DNA of 64,000 nucleotides from JBCBEX01 sp038528235. Lineage in GTDB: Bacteria > Bacteroidota > Rhodothermia > Rhodothermales > Rubricoccaceae. Made by a program: the position numbers and the translations under genes. The number at the start of each line of letters is the position of its first letter. The first letter of the stretch is position 1. Below the pieces are notes generated by a model. That model saw nothing but the letters and a program-made list of their open reading frames with translations, did no database searches and was not told where the DNA came from. Positions 40,257 to 57,420 of this stretch are shown piece after piece. The DNA lies in contig JBCBEX010000001.1 of the NCBI GenBank assembly GCA_038528235.1, forward strand, positions 127,955-191,954. Reading direction: 5' to 3'.

Positions 40257-40964
40257 ATGGCTAAGAAAGGCAAGCGCTACCGCCAGGCGCAGGAGCTGAT
40301 CGCCGACGCCGGTGACAGCATCTCGATCGCGGACGCCGCAGGCATCGTCAAGCAGACGGCCCGCGCCAAGTTCGACGAGTCCGTCGACATGGACATCCGA
40401 CTCGGCGTCGACCCGCGCCACGCTGACCAGATGGTCCGCGGCTCGGTCGCGCTCCCGCACGGCACCGGCAAGACCGTCCGCGTGCTCGTGCTCACGCAGA
40501 ACCAGCAGGCGGAAGCCCAGGAAGCCGGTGCTGACCTGGTCGGCCTCGACGACTACGTCGAGAAGATCCAGAACGAAGGCTTCCTCGACTTCGACGTGCT
40601 CATCGCCAGCCCGGACGTGATGCCCAAGATCGGGCGCCTCGGTCGCGTGCTCGGGCCCCGCGGCCTCATGCCGAACCCCAAGAGCGGCACCGTCACGACC
40701 AACATCGCCGAGGCCGTCCAGGCCGTGAAGGCGGGTCGCATCGACTTCCGCGTCGACAAGTTTGGCAACGTGCACACCGCCATCGGCAAGGCGTCGTTCT
40801 CGGCCGAGCAGATTCAGGACAACGCCTCGGCGTTCCTGAAGGAGATCCTCCGCCTGCGCCCCGCCGCCGCCAAGGGCACCTACGTCAAGAGCATTACGCT
40901 CTCGACCACGATGGGTCCTGCCATTCCCGTCGACCGCAACGTCGCTGTCAGCGACGCCCGGTAA
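40257..40964 (+). CDS. rplA: 50S ribosomal protein L1
   Basis: The 235-residue protein forms the mobile L1 stalk. ATG 40257 (MAKKGKRYRQAQ) gives the family N-terminus; an earlier in-frame start adds eight residues only. Conserved phrases are GVDPRHADQMVRGSVALPHGTG (split), LGRVLGPRGLMPNPKSGTV and NLxK-type C-terminal text (YVKSITLSTTMGPAIPVD). In many bacteria L1 represses its own L11-L1 mRNA; I could not identify the binding site here. Confidence 0.96.
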   Translation: MAKKGKRYRQAQELIADAGDSISIADAAGIVKQTARAKFDESVDMDIRLGVDPRHADQMVRGSVALPHGTGKTVRVLVLTQNQQAEAQEAGADLVGLDDYVEKIQNEGFLDFDVLIASPDVMPKIGRLGRVLGPRGLMPNPKSGTVTTNIAEAVQAVKAGRIDFRVDKFGNVHTAIGKASFSAEQIQDNASAFLKEILRLRPAAAKGTYVKSITLSTTMGPAIPVDRNVAVSDAR

Positions 40965-40992
40965 CCCGCTCACCGTCTAACCGAACAGAATC

Positions 40993-41523
40993 ATGGCTCT
41001 GACGAAACAGCAGAAGCAGGAGGCGGTCGCGGCCATTGCCGAACAGCTCGGCGAAGTCAACACCGTCTACCTCACCGACCACGCCGGCCTGACCGTCGAG
41101 GAGGTCAACCAACTCCGCACCTCGTTCCGCGAGGCGGGCGTCACCTACAAGGTGCTCAAGAACACGCTCGTCCGCCGCGCAATGGAGGACTCGGACGTGG
41201 ACTACTCGGGGCTCTACGACGCCCTCCACGGCCCCACCGCCGTCGCCTTCACGACCGACCCCGCCAGCCCGGCGAAGGTCATCAAGAAGTTCCTCGACGG
41301 CAAGGAGAAGGAACTCCCGCGCTTCAAGGCCGCCTACGTCGACGGTGCCTTCTTCGCGGAAGGCCAGCTCGACACGCTCGCGGCACTGAAGTCGAAGGAC
41401 GAACTCATCGCCGACATCCTCGGGCTGCTCATGGCGCCGATCAACAACGTCGCCAGCGCACTCAACGCGCAGGGTGCGGGGCTGGCGAGCGTCATCCAGC
41501 AGATCTCCGAAAAGGAGGGCTGA
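40993..41523 (+). CDS. rplJ: 50S ribosomal protein L10
   Basis: The 176-residue protein anchors the L7/L12 stalk. It contains the N-terminal VYLTDHAGLTVEEVNQLR and YKVLKNTLVRRAME rRNA-binding features, and a C-terminal helix (APINNVASALNAQGAGLASV) that binds L7/L12 dimers. It follows rplA by 28 bases. A 180-base spacer without a visible gene separates it from rplL and may hold a regulatory or processing site. Confidence 0.95.
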   Translation: MALTKQQKQEAVAAIAEQLGEVNTVYLTDHAGLTVEEVNQLRTSFREAGVTYKVLKNTLVRRAMEDSDVDYSGLYDALHGPTAVAFTTDPASPAKVIKKFLDGKEKELPRFKAAYVDGAFFAEGQLDTLAALKSKDELIADILGLLMAPINNVASALNAQGAGLASVIQQISEKEG

Positions 41524-41703
41524 ACCGACTCGGTGCGACAGGGATCTGGAGAGTCCGCGTAAGCGCTCCCCGTCTCGCCCCGCGTCGCTCAGCGGCGCAC
41601 AACGACTCTCCACTTTGCAACCCCTTAATGGGCGGCGCAGCAGGCCCGGCAGATCGACTGCCGCACGGCCGCGCACAGACCGCCGCAGGAACCACACAAT
41701 CCC

Positions 41704-42081
<378 letters not shown>

Positions 42082-42422
42082 GCTTGCGGTGGCCCCACGC
42101 GGGCTGCCGATCTGACCGGAGCCGCATCGGCGGCGGGTACGCCCCGCGCTTGCCCGCCGCCGCATCGGCCCCGTGTTGCCGACCGACCGAAGGGACGAGG
42201 TCCTGCCGGGGGTCGGCTTTCGCGGCTTTAGTAAGTCGCACCCGTGGCTCTCACCAAGCCACGCCAAGTCCCCGCCTTTTTTCGGGGCAGGGGCGGTGCC
42301 TTCGGGTACAGTCCTGTCGGCGCGAGACGTAGCGCTCAAGTGGAACCCGCTGGGTGCCCTTGTGTTACACACCGCTGCCCAAAACATCGCACCCTCTCAC
42401 GTCTCTACCCACGGGGTTTACG
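42082..42422 (+). other. Spacer between rplL and rpoB
   Basis: About 341 bases without a supported gene. A weak hairpin, ccccg-cctttttt-cgggg (42270-42287), has its T-run in the loop and is not a proper terminator. By position the spacer could carry partial attenuation between the ribosomal-protein and polymerase genes, as in other bacteria, but I see no firm motif. The rpoB start lies at its end. Confidence 0.4.
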
Positions 42423-46319
<3,897 letters not shown>

Positions 46320-46402
46320 GTATGGACGTGAGAACGTGTGGAAGTATGAGGGCGCGCCCTCTGCTTCCCCCACGTTCATACGTTCACACTTCCATACTGA
46401 CA
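46320..46402. repeat. Imperfect inverted repeat between rpoB and rpoC
   Basis: The left part reads gtatggacgtgagaacgtg and the right part, read on the other strand, gtatggaagtgtgaacgt, matching at 16 of 18 positions. The element fills nearly the whole rpoB-rpoC gap. Similar gtatggacgtg words recur at 57434-57466 and 58093-58214. Confidence 0.6.
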
Positions 46403-46414
46403 CACTGAAAAAAC

Positions 46415-50776
<4,362 letters not shown>

Positions 50777-50815
50777 ACGCCTCGGGTTCTAAAAGCTGCG
50801 ACCTCGCAAAACCAG

Positions 50816-50853
50816 AGCGCCCCGGCCACCATTGCGGTAGCCGGGGCGCTTTT
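50816..50853 (+). terminator. Intrinsic terminator of the rpoBC operon
   Basis: Eleven-base arms agcgccccggc (50816-50826) and gccggggcgct (50840-50850) pair perfectly around a 13-base loop and run into tttt (50850-50853). It is 40 bases after the rpoC stop. Confidence 0.85.
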
Positions 50854-50892
50854 CTGCTTGAGCTATCTGCTCACCGGAGCGCTGGCCGGCGC

Positions 50893-52677
50893 TTAGTTAA
50901 ATCCAGTGCCCGACACGGCGACGCGGTCGTCCTGGTTGGCGAGCTGCCACGCTGTCGCGAAGATGAGCTGCGTGCGACGAGTCAGCTGCGGGTAGTCGAT
51001 CTTCTGCGGCTCATCGCCGACCTGGTGGTAGTCCTCGTGCGTCCCGTTGAAGTAGAAGATGAACGGGATGTTGTTCTTGCCGAAGTTCCAGTGGTCGGAA
51101 CGACGGTAGAACTGGTTGGGGTCGTCGCGGGAGTTGAACCGCTCGTTGAGGTCCATGCCAAGGCCGGTGAGCACGTTGGCTTGCTCGGTGATGGTCTGGA
51201 TCTCCTCCGAGATGAGCTTGCCGCCGATGATGTAGACGTAGTTGTCGAGTTGCTCGCCGGGGTAGGTCGGGTCGGTGCGCCCGATCATGTCGATGTTGAG
51301 GTTGGCGACCGTGCTTTCGAGAGGAAAGAGCGGCTCCGTGTCGGCGTAGTAGGCCGAGCCGAGGAGGCCCTTCTCCTCGCCCGAGACCGCGAGAAACACC
51401 ATCGTGCGACGCGGACCATAGCCTGCCTCCTTGGCGAGCGCGAACGCCTCGGCCATCTCGACGAGGGCCATCGTGCCGGAGCCATCGTCGTCCGCGCCGT
51501 TGTTGAGCGTGTCGCCTTCGCCCGCCGTCATGCCGATGTGGTCGTAATGCGCGGTGAGGACGACCACCTCGTCCTTTAGCACGGGGTCGCTGCCCTCGAC
51601 GACTGCCACGACGTTCTCCGTCATCACCGTCTCCGTCATGTAGGCCACATCGGCACCGACGATTGCGCCGTCCACGGCGAAGACCTTGGGCGTGAGCGTC
51701 TCGTTGATCTGCGCCTGGATCTCGGCGATGGAGCGGTCGCCGAGGATGGCGTCGGCGACGTCGGAGGAGATGCTGAAGATGGGCGGGAGGTTGAACGACT
51801 GGCCTCCGCCGCCGCCTTCGAGCGAAAGACTACCGACCGCATCCAGGCGGCCCTGAGCGCGTGAGGCGATCGGCGTTGGGTTGCGCGGGTTGCGATCCGC
51901 GACGATGAGGAAGCCCGCCGGTTGGCCGACGCCTGCGCCGTACGCCGTCTGTAGCTTGGACCACCACTGTGTCGTGTAGTTGGTAAAGGCACCATCTTCG
52001 GAGACGAGGCTGGCGGTGCCTTCGTCGTTCATCGGCTCCGCGTCGAGCAGGAGGAGCCACTTGCCAGACACATCGATGCCCTGTTCGCTGAGCGCGGCGA
52101 AGTCGTCGTAGCGGTCGGTGGTGATGCCGTGGCCTACGAAGACGACGCCCGCGCCTGAGGGGGCTCCGTTGGCGCCGCCAAAGGCGAGGTAGCTCATGCC
52201 GTCCATGCCCTCGCGGCTGAACGTGCTGCTCATGCGCGTGGTGCTGCTGTCCGCGTCGTAGATCGTAAGCACGCTCCGGTCGAGCTTGCGGGCCTGGAGT
52301 GGGAACGGCTGGTAGTAGGCGGCGAGCGGGCCGCCATCCTCCACGGTTCCGGCTGGTAGCGCGCCCATCTCCATGAACTCCTTCGCAAGGAACGCGGCGG
52401 CCATCTTCTGACCGCGCGCCGTCGTTTCGCGCCCCTCGAAATAGTCCGAGGCGAAGAAGTGCAGCAGCCCCTCCAACTCGCGCTCCGTGATCGATTGTTG
52501 GAAGCGCTGGACGAGCGCCGGGTCGTCGTAGAGTGTCGGTGTTGGGGGAGCTCCGTCGTCGGCGAGGGTACTGGGGCGGTCAGCCAAGTCGTCCGGCGTG
52601 ATGCTGGCGGGTGCCTGGGCGAGTGCCAATGGAGGCGCAAGAAGCAGCGTGAGCGCCGCAAAGAGAAATCGGTACAT
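50893..52677 (-). CDS. Secreted M28-family zinc aminopeptidase
   Basis: The 594-residue product has a signal peptide (MYRFLFAALTLLLAPPLALAQ). Residues about 130-350 form an inserted PA-like domain (GAGVVFVGHGITT, GKWLLLLDAEP). The M28 di-zinc catalytic domain follows: His377 in LTAHYDHIG, Asp397 in NNGADDDGSG, the Glu434-Glu435 pair in VSGEEKGLLGS, Asp463 in NIDMIGR and a later His in YRRSDHWNF. It probably trims peptides in the periplasm or outside the cell. ATG 52677 begins the signal peptide and is preferred over an ATG at 52752. It stands alone, convergent with rpoC. Confidence 0.9.
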   Translation of the reverse strand: MYRFLFAALTLLLAPPLALAQAPASITPDDLADRPSTLADDGAPPTPTLYDDPALVQRFQQSITERELEGLLHFFASDYFEGRETTARGQKMAAAFLAKEFMEMGALPAGTVEDGGPLAAYYQPFPLQARKLDRSVLTIYDADSSTTRMSSTFSREGMDGMSYLAFGGANGAPSGAGVVFVGHGITTDRYDDFAALSEQGIDVSGKWLLLLDAEPMNDEGTASLVSEDGAFTNYTTQWWSKLQTAYGAGVGQPAGFLIVADRNPRNPTPIASRAQGRLDAVGSLSLEGGGGGQSFNLPPIFSISSDVADAILGDRSIAEIQAQINETLTPKVFAVDGAIVGADVAYMTETVMTENVVAVVEGSDPVLKDEVVVLTAHYDHIGMTAGEGDTLNNGADDDGSGTMALVEMAEAFALAKEAGYGPRRTMVFLAVSGEEKGLLGSAYYADTEPLFPLESTVANLNIDMIGRTDPTYPGEQLDNYVYIIGGKLISEEIQTITEQANVLTGLGMDLNERFNSRDDPNQFYRRSDHWNFGKNNIPFIFYFNGTHEDYHQVGDEPQKIDYPQLTRRTQLIFATAWQLANQDDRVAVSGTGFN

Positions 52678-52877
52678 GGGGAGTGAGGTCGCGTGAGAAA
52701 GGCAGGCGTCCAACGGGATAGGCAGAGCCAGGTTGCCGCGAGACAGGCCCAACTCAGCAAGATGGCGTCCGGCACATTGTCACATCCTGCGCACCGAGAG
52801 GGAGCAACCCATCGTTGGCTATCGACTTCCAGCGAGGCGGACCCCCTGGCGAAGCAGACTACGGCCGCATTGCAGCG

Positions 52878-53819
52878 CTAGAACAAACGGCGCCGCTTGT
52901 TGAGATAGGCCGTGAGCGCAGCGTCGTAGGGCTGCGCGGTGTCCAACTCGACGAAGTCGATGCGTTGCTCGCGGCAACGGCGGCGGAAGCGCTCGGCGAA
53001 GGCAGCAACCGCCTCTGTGTAGCTCGCGCGGAGCTGCGCGGGTTGCACCGTCATCGTCTCGCCTGTCTCCAGGTCGCGCATCACCAGGGGCACGTCGGGG
53101 AAGGCGAAGCGTCGCTCGGTGGCGGCGTCGAGGACGTGGAAGACGAGCACCTCGTGACCGCGGTAGCGGAGGTGCTGGAGCGCCTTCAGCAGCGCGTCGT
53201 GTGCGCCGACGTTCTCGAAGAGGTCAGTGATGACCACCACGAGGGCGCGTCGCCCGATGCGCTCGGCGACCTCGTGGAGCGCAGCAGCTACGGCCGTTTT
53301 CGGCGTGGCCTCGCCCTTTGAAAGCGCGTCGTCGGTGAAGCCGTCGAGGGTGGCGAGCAGGCCGCGCACATGCCCCATCGTGGAGCGCGGTGGGAGCAGC
53401 GTGTGCACCGTCTCGTCGAAGCCGACGAGGCCCGTGGCGTCGCGCTGGCGCGCCATGAGGTAGTGCAGCCCCGCGGCGAGGTAGGCGCCGTAGTCCAGCT
53501 TCCGCAGCGCGCTCTCGCCTCGGTAGCGCATCGACGCGCTCGTGTCGAGCACGACGTAGTGCCGCAGGTTCGTCTCCTCCTCGTACTGCTTGACGTAGTA
53601 GCGGTCCGACTTTGCGTAGACCTTCCAGTCGATGTGCCGCAGTTCGTCGCCTGCGTTATAGGGTCGGTGCTCCGCAAACTCGACCGAGAAGCCGTGGTAG
53701 GGGCTCTTGTGCAGGCCGGTGATGAAGCCTTCCACGATCAGCCGGGCGCGCAGCTCCATAGAGTCGAGCTGCGAGAGAACGTCGGGGCGGAGGTAGCGGG
53801 CGGCGTCCGAAGCGGGCAC
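52878..53819 (-). CDS. DUF58 domain protein (VWA-like fold)
   Basis: The roughly 313-residue protein carries the DUF58 signature GFITGLHKSPYHGFSVEFAE followed by HRPYNAGDELRHIDWKVYAK. A von Willebrand A-like segment has a DTSASMRY metal-site motif and VVVITDLFEN. DUF58 proteins usually work with a MoxR AAA+ ATPase in envelope or polysaccharide-related assembly, but no moxR gene is adjacent here. GTG 53819 (MPASDAARYLRPDVL) matches typical family starts; an ATG at 53903 adds 28 residues rich in Arg, Ser and Pro. Confidence 0.88.
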   Translation of the reverse strand: MPASDAARYLRPDVLSQLDSMELRARLIVEGFITGLHKSPYHGFSVEFAEHRPYNAGDELRHIDWKVYAKSDRYYVKQYEEETNLRHYVVLDTSASMRYRGESALRKLDYGAYLAAGLHYLMARQRDATGLVGFDETVHTLLPPRSTMGHVRGLLATLDGFTDDALSKGEATPKTAVAAALHEVAERIGRRALVVVITDLFENVGAHDALLKALQHLRYRGHEVLVFHVLDAATERRFAFPDVPLVMRDLETGETMTVQPAQLRASYTEAVAAFAERFRRRCREQRIDFVELDTAQPYDAALTAYLNKRRRLF

Positions 53820-53935
53820 GGTCGGGGGCGTTGGAGAATGGTTGGATTCTCCGTAACGGGGCGACCGCCCCAGATAGTTTCCTGGGCGAGCAGCCCGTGC
53901 CACCGCTGGCAGCGACGTGGCAGAGCGAAGACGAT

Positions 53936-54118
53936 TTAGGCCGCGAGCGAGACGGTTCCAGTGTCTCCGTCGCCCCCGATCATGTCGAGCCGGACGGGCT
54001 CGGGCAAGTCGTCTTCGGCGATGTCACCGAGGGACGAGATGGGCGAGGTGGACGTTGAGTGGGTGACGTCGTGCGCGTCAGCGTCGTCGCTGGCGAGTAA
54101 CAAGTAGAGATCGAACAC
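53936..54118 (-). CDS. Possible small acidic protein
   Basis: A 60-residue frame from a GTG, upstream of the DUF58 gene on the same strand. The translation is acidic and ordered-looking (SLGDIAEDDLPEPVRLDMIGGDGDTG) after a short hydrophobic start (FDLYLLLAS). No family is recognised and no ribosome-binding site is clear. It is listed because the surrounding gap otherwise holds no gene; it may be chance. Confidence 0.3.
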   Translation of the reverse strand: MFDLYLLLASDDADAHDVTHSTSTSPISSLGDIAEDDLPEPVRLDMIGGDGDTGTVSLAA

Positions 54119-54510
54119 GAGGAGGGAGCGTGTTGCTGAGGATGCGCGGGTGAGAGGGCGGGTAGGGTGGTACGCCTACCATGCGCATGGGCGACCCCGC
54201 AGGGATCACGGTGCTGGAAGAAACCGACAGGGAGGGCGCGTCGTCAACTGCCAACCTCGTATTTTTGTGTATCGTATTACTACGGAAATACGGGCGCAGG
54301 CGCAGCGCGCTTGGCTGAAGGTATGCCCCCATGCAAGCAAGGGTGTCGCCGGTCTGAGGGCTGTGCCCTATAGAGAGCTTCGGTGTCACGCAAACGTGAC
54401 GGTTCGTCTGGAGAAAACGGCCGGGGCCGAGGTCGCTGGGGTGCTCGCGACAGCTTGTCCCACTGCGACTCCTGGGGGAGAGGGTCTGGGTTGGGCGCAC
54501 AATCGACCAG
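54119..54510. other. Gene-poor region downstream of the fasciclin gene
   Basis: No protein is supported. A perfect -7-like box TATTTTTG occurs on the plus strand at 54260-54267 without a matching -33. A small perfect hairpin gtcacg-caaa-cgtgac lies at 54383-54398. Between them the DNA is less GC-rich than the flanks. It may encode a small RNA, but no known RNA family was recognised. Confidence 0.4.
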
Positions 54511-54546
54511 AAAAAAAGCGCGGTACCTCCTTCCGGAAGTACCGCA
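54511..54546 (-). terminator. Intrinsic terminator of the fasciclin gene
   Basis: On the minus strand a stem of 11 pairs (gcggtacttcc against ggaggtaccgc, one G-T) with a ggaa loop is followed by gc and seven Ts. It lies about 45 bases after the fasciclin stop codon. Confidence 0.8.
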
Positions 54547-54589
54547 CCGAACGTCCGCAGTGACAGGCGGACTTGTTCGTGGTCGTGAC

Positions 54590-55999
54590 CTAGTTCGTCG
54601 GCGGGAGCAGCACCGCATCGATGACGTGGATCACACCGTTGGCAGCGTCTACGTCCACAGCCTGGATGTTGGCGTCCGCCATGCCGTCGCTGTTGGTGTC
54701 GATACCGAAGCCGCTCGCGGCCTCCATCGACGTGACGACCGTGAAGGTGGCGCCGTTCTCCGTGGTGAGCGTGAGTCCGTTCTCGAGGGCGCTCGAAAAC
54801 GCTTCGATGTTCAGCACGTGGTAGAGCAGCACGCCACGCAGCGCCTCGCCGCTAGGCACGGCGTCGAGGTCCTCGAAGGCGCTGTTGACCGGCGCGAAGA
54901 CCGTGAACGGACCGGGCTCAGCAAGCGTCTCGTCCAGGCTGACAGACCCGAGCGCGCCCACGAGCTCTTTGAAGTTGGCGTTCTTCGCCGCGACAGCAGT
55001 GATGGTCTGCGCCGACGACGGCAGGAGAACCTGGTCAATCACATGGACGACGCCGTTCGAGGCCGAGATGTCAGTCTGCACGATGTTGGCATCCGCGTCC
55101 CCGTCGCCATCGGTGTCGATGCCAAAGCCGCTGGGCGACTCGCTGGTCGCCACGACCGTCCACATGAGCATGTTGGCCGTCTCCAGGGCGAGGCCGTCGG
55201 AGAGGGCCGAGGCGCGCGCCTCAATGCCGAGCACGTGGTAGAACAGGACCGACCGGAGGGTCTCCTTGTTCTCGGGCTCGAGCAGACGGTCGAGCTCGCC
55301 GTCGGGAAGGTTGGCGAAAGCGCTGTTGGTGGGCGCGAAGACGGTGAAAGGGCCGTCCTCCTTGAGCGTGCCGACCAGGTCAGCGGCTCCGAGCGCGGTC
55401 ACGAGCGTGGTGAGGTCGGCATTCCCCTGCGCCAGTTCAACAATGTCCGGAGTAGTATCCGGGGACGGCGGGAGCAGCACCGCGTCGATGAGGTGCACGA
55501 TGCCGTTGCCCGCGCCGATGTCGACGGTCTGGATGTTGGCGTCGGCCATGCCGTCGCCGTCCGTGTCGATGCCGAAGCCGACGGAGGAGGCCGCACTGGC
55601 TACGACGGTGAACGTGGCGCCGTTGAGGGTCGTGAGTTCGAGCCCGTCGGAGAGCGCCGAAGACATCGCCTCGATGTCGAGGACGTGGTAGAGCAGGAGG
55701 GCTTCGAGTTCGTCTTCGTTCTCGGGCTCGAGCAGACGGTCGAGTTCGCCGTCGGGGAGATCGCCGAAGGCGCTGTTGGTGGGCGCGAAGACGGTGAAGG
55801 GCCCGTCAGTCTTGAGCGTGCCTACAAGGCCAGCTTCGGTAAGCGCCGTGACGAGCGTAGTGAGGTCAGCGCTGCTCTGGGCGACTTCGACGATATCCGG
55901 GTCGGCCTGGGGTGGGTCGTCACTGTTGTCTGAGTCGCAGGCGCTGAACAGCACGGCCAGCGCAAGGACGAGCGCGTAGGGAAAACGGAGGAATGGCAT
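54590..55999 (-). CDS. Lipoprotein with three fasciclin (FAS1) domains
   Basis: The 469-residue protein has a lipoprotein signal with lipobox LFSAC (Cys21), so it is anchored to a membrane facing the periplasm or surface. Three FAS1 domains follow at about 34-178, 184-328 and 331-467. Each has the H1-type GPFTVFAPTNSAF and the H2-type NGIVHLIDAVLLP or equivalent, with YHVL between. Domains 1 and 2 are nearly identical with a period of exactly 150 residues, indicating recent duplication. Each domain contains an inserted GFGIDTDGDGMADANI loop (141-156, 291-306, 430-445), a DxDxDG calcium-type motif. FAS1 proteins mediate adhesion; a surface adhesion role is inferred. Confidence 0.92.
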   Translation of the reverse strand: MPFLRFPYALVLALAVLFSACDSDNSDDPPQADPDIVEVAQSSADLTTLVTALTEAGLVGTLKTDGPFTVFAPTNSAFGDLPDGELDRLLEPENEDELEALLLYHVLDIEAMSSALSDGLELTTLNGATFTVVASAASSVGFGIDTDGDGMADANIQTVDIGAGNGIVHLIDAVLLPPSPDTTPDIVELAQGNADLTTLVTALGAADLVGTLKEDGPFTVFAPTNSAFANLPDGELDRLLEPENKETLRSVLFYHVLGIEARASALSDGLALETANMLMWTVVATSESPSGFGIDTDGDGDADANIVQTDISASNGVVHVIDQVLLPSSAQTITAVAAKNANFKELVGALGSVSLDETLAEPGPFTVFAPVNSAFEDLDAVPSGEALRGVLLYHVLNIEAFSSALENGLTLTTENGATFTVVTSMEAASGFGIDTNSDGMADANIQAVDVDAANGVIHVIDAVLLPPTN

Positions 56000-56170
56000 G
56001 GTCAGAAGGAAGTGAGTGGACAGAGGAAAGGCAGGATCAGAGGCAGCCTAGCTTGAACCGTCTGACCCGGGTGAAGTGCACGTCCTTTACCCGCGGCAGC
56101 TTTCGCATACCCAAGACCGAGTAGGCTCTCCATCCGAACTCCATGCAGTCGCCCCCAAGCTGCTCAACGC

Positions 56171-56206
56171 AGCGCGGGCGGTAGACCGAAGCCTACCGCC
56201 CGCGCT
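56171..56206. terminator. Strong hairpin downstream of the thiolase gene
   Basis: Fourteen-base arms agcgcgggcggtag (56171-56184) and ctaccgcccgcgct (56193-56206) pair perfectly around an 8-base loop, 24 bases past the thiolase stop on the minus strand. There is no T-run, so it may act as a 3'-end stabiliser or factor-assisted terminator at the end of the PHA locus. Confidence 0.6.
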
Positions 56207-56229
56207 GGACGTGGTTGGTGTGGAGCGGC

Positions 56230-57420
56230 TCAGGCCAGCTCTAGCGTGAGCGCCGTGCCGCCGCCGGTGCCGTGGCAGATGCTCGCGAGACCAGCCTGGC
56301 CGTCGTGCTGGCGCAGCGCGTGGATCAGCGTCACGATGATGCGCGCGCCTGAACAGCCGATGGGGTGGCCGAGCGAGATCGCGCCGCCGTGGACGTTCAG
56401 CTTGTCGTACGAGACGCCGAGCTTGCGGTTGAAGAGCACCGAGTTGATCGCGAACGCCTCGTTGTTCTCGATGAGGTCGACGTCGCCGATCTCCATGCCG
56501 GTCTTCTTGAGCACGTTCTTGACCGCAGGGACGGGAGCTTCGGGGAAGCGCCACGGCTCGCCCGCGGCCCACGCGAAGCCCGTGATCTTGGCGAGCGGCG
56601 TGAGGCCGTGCGCCTTCACGGCGTCCTCGCTGGCGAGCAGCAGCACCGCCGCGCCGTCGGAGATCTGCGACGAGTTGCCCGCCGTGAGCACGCCGTCCTT
56701 GCGGAACGCGGTGCGGAGCCCGGCGAGCGACTCCATCGTCGTCTCGGCACGGATGCCTTCGTCGGCGGTGAGCGTCTTCGTGTCGCGGCGCACGCGGTAG
56801 TCGACGCCCACGATCTCGTCGGCGAAGCGGCCCGCCTCGGTGGCCTCGGCCGCGCGGCGGTTCGACATCTCGGCGACGGTGTCGAGCTCTTCGCGCGTGA
56901 CGCCCTCGGCCTCGGCGAGCTGCTCGGTCTGCTCGCCCATCGGGTCGCCGGTCTCGGGGTCGGAGAGGCCGTCGCGGAACATCACGTCCTGGAACTGATT
57001 GCCGCGGCCCATGAGGAACTTGTAGCCCCAGCGCGCGCCCTGGTCGAGCACGTAGCCCGCGCTCGACATGGACTCGGTGCCGCCAGTGAGCACGATATCA
57101 GCGTCGCCCGCCTGGATCATGTAGGCACCGTTCATGGCCGCCATCATGCCCGAGGAGCATACCATGTCGATAGCCTGGGCGTCGACGGATTTCGGGATCC
57201 CGGCCTTGAAGGCGGCCTGGCGCGGGACGAGCTGGCCGTGCCCGGCGCGGAGCACGTTTCCCATGGAGATGAAGTCGAGCGCCTCGCCGTCGACGCCGGA
57301 TTTGTCCAGCGCGGCTTTCATGACGGGGGCGGCGATATCGGCGGGGCCCATGCCCTTGAACGCGCCGCCGAAGCGGCCAATGGCGGAGCGGACAGCGGCG
57401 ACGATGTAGACGGGTTTCAT
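56230..57420 (-). CDS. Acetyl-CoA C-acetyltransferase (thiolase, PhaA-type)
   Basis: The 396-residue enzyme condenses two acetyl-CoA to acetoacetyl-CoA, the first step to polyhydroxybutyrate, or runs in reverse in fatty-acid breakdown. Active-site residues are the nucleophile Cys88 (DMVCSSGMMAA), His352 (ISLGHPIGCSGAR) and Cys382 (SICHGTGGGTALTLE). The last motif has a His-Gly-Thr insertion-like reading compared with the common CIGGG form. ATG 57420 (MKPVYIVAAVRSAIG) is the family start. Its place beside phaC, phaE and two reductases points to a biosynthetic role. PHA context is inference from neighbours; the family call is firm. Confidence 0.92.
   Translation of the reverse strand: MKPVYIVAAVRSAIGRFGGAFKGMGPADIAAPVMKAALDKSGVDGEALDFISMGNVLRAGHGQLVPRQAAFKAGIPKSVDAQAIDMVCSSGMMAAMNGAYMIQAGDADIVLTGGTESMSSAGYVLDQGARWGYKFLMGRGNQFQDVMFRDGLSDPETGDPMGEQTEQLAEAEGVTREELDTVAEMSNRRAAEATEAGRFADEIVGVDYRVRRDTKTLTADEGIRAETTMESLAGLRTAFRKDGVLTAGNSSQISDGAAVLLLASEDAVKAHGLTPLAKITGFAWAAGEPWRFPEAPVPAVKNVLKKTGMEIGDVDLIENNEAFAINSVLFNRKLGVSYDKLNVHGGAISLGHPIGCSGARIIVTLIHALRQHDGQAGLASICHGTGGGTALTLELA

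Noticed and set aside
42270..42287. Terminator between rplL and rpoB
   Set aside because: The stem is only five pairs and the T-run lies in the loop rather than after the stem, so it is not a credible intrinsic terminator.
54360..54500. Riboswitch-like look of the region around the gtcacg hairpin
   Set aside because: No element of the cobalamin, TPP, c-di-GMP or fluoride riboswitch consensus could be matched, and no suitable gene follows on the plus strand.
54383..55933. A 516-residue plus-strand frame across the fasciclin gene
   Set aside because: It mirrors the three FAS1 repeats on the other strand and has no protein family character. The minus-strand lipoprotein has a signal, domains and a terminator.
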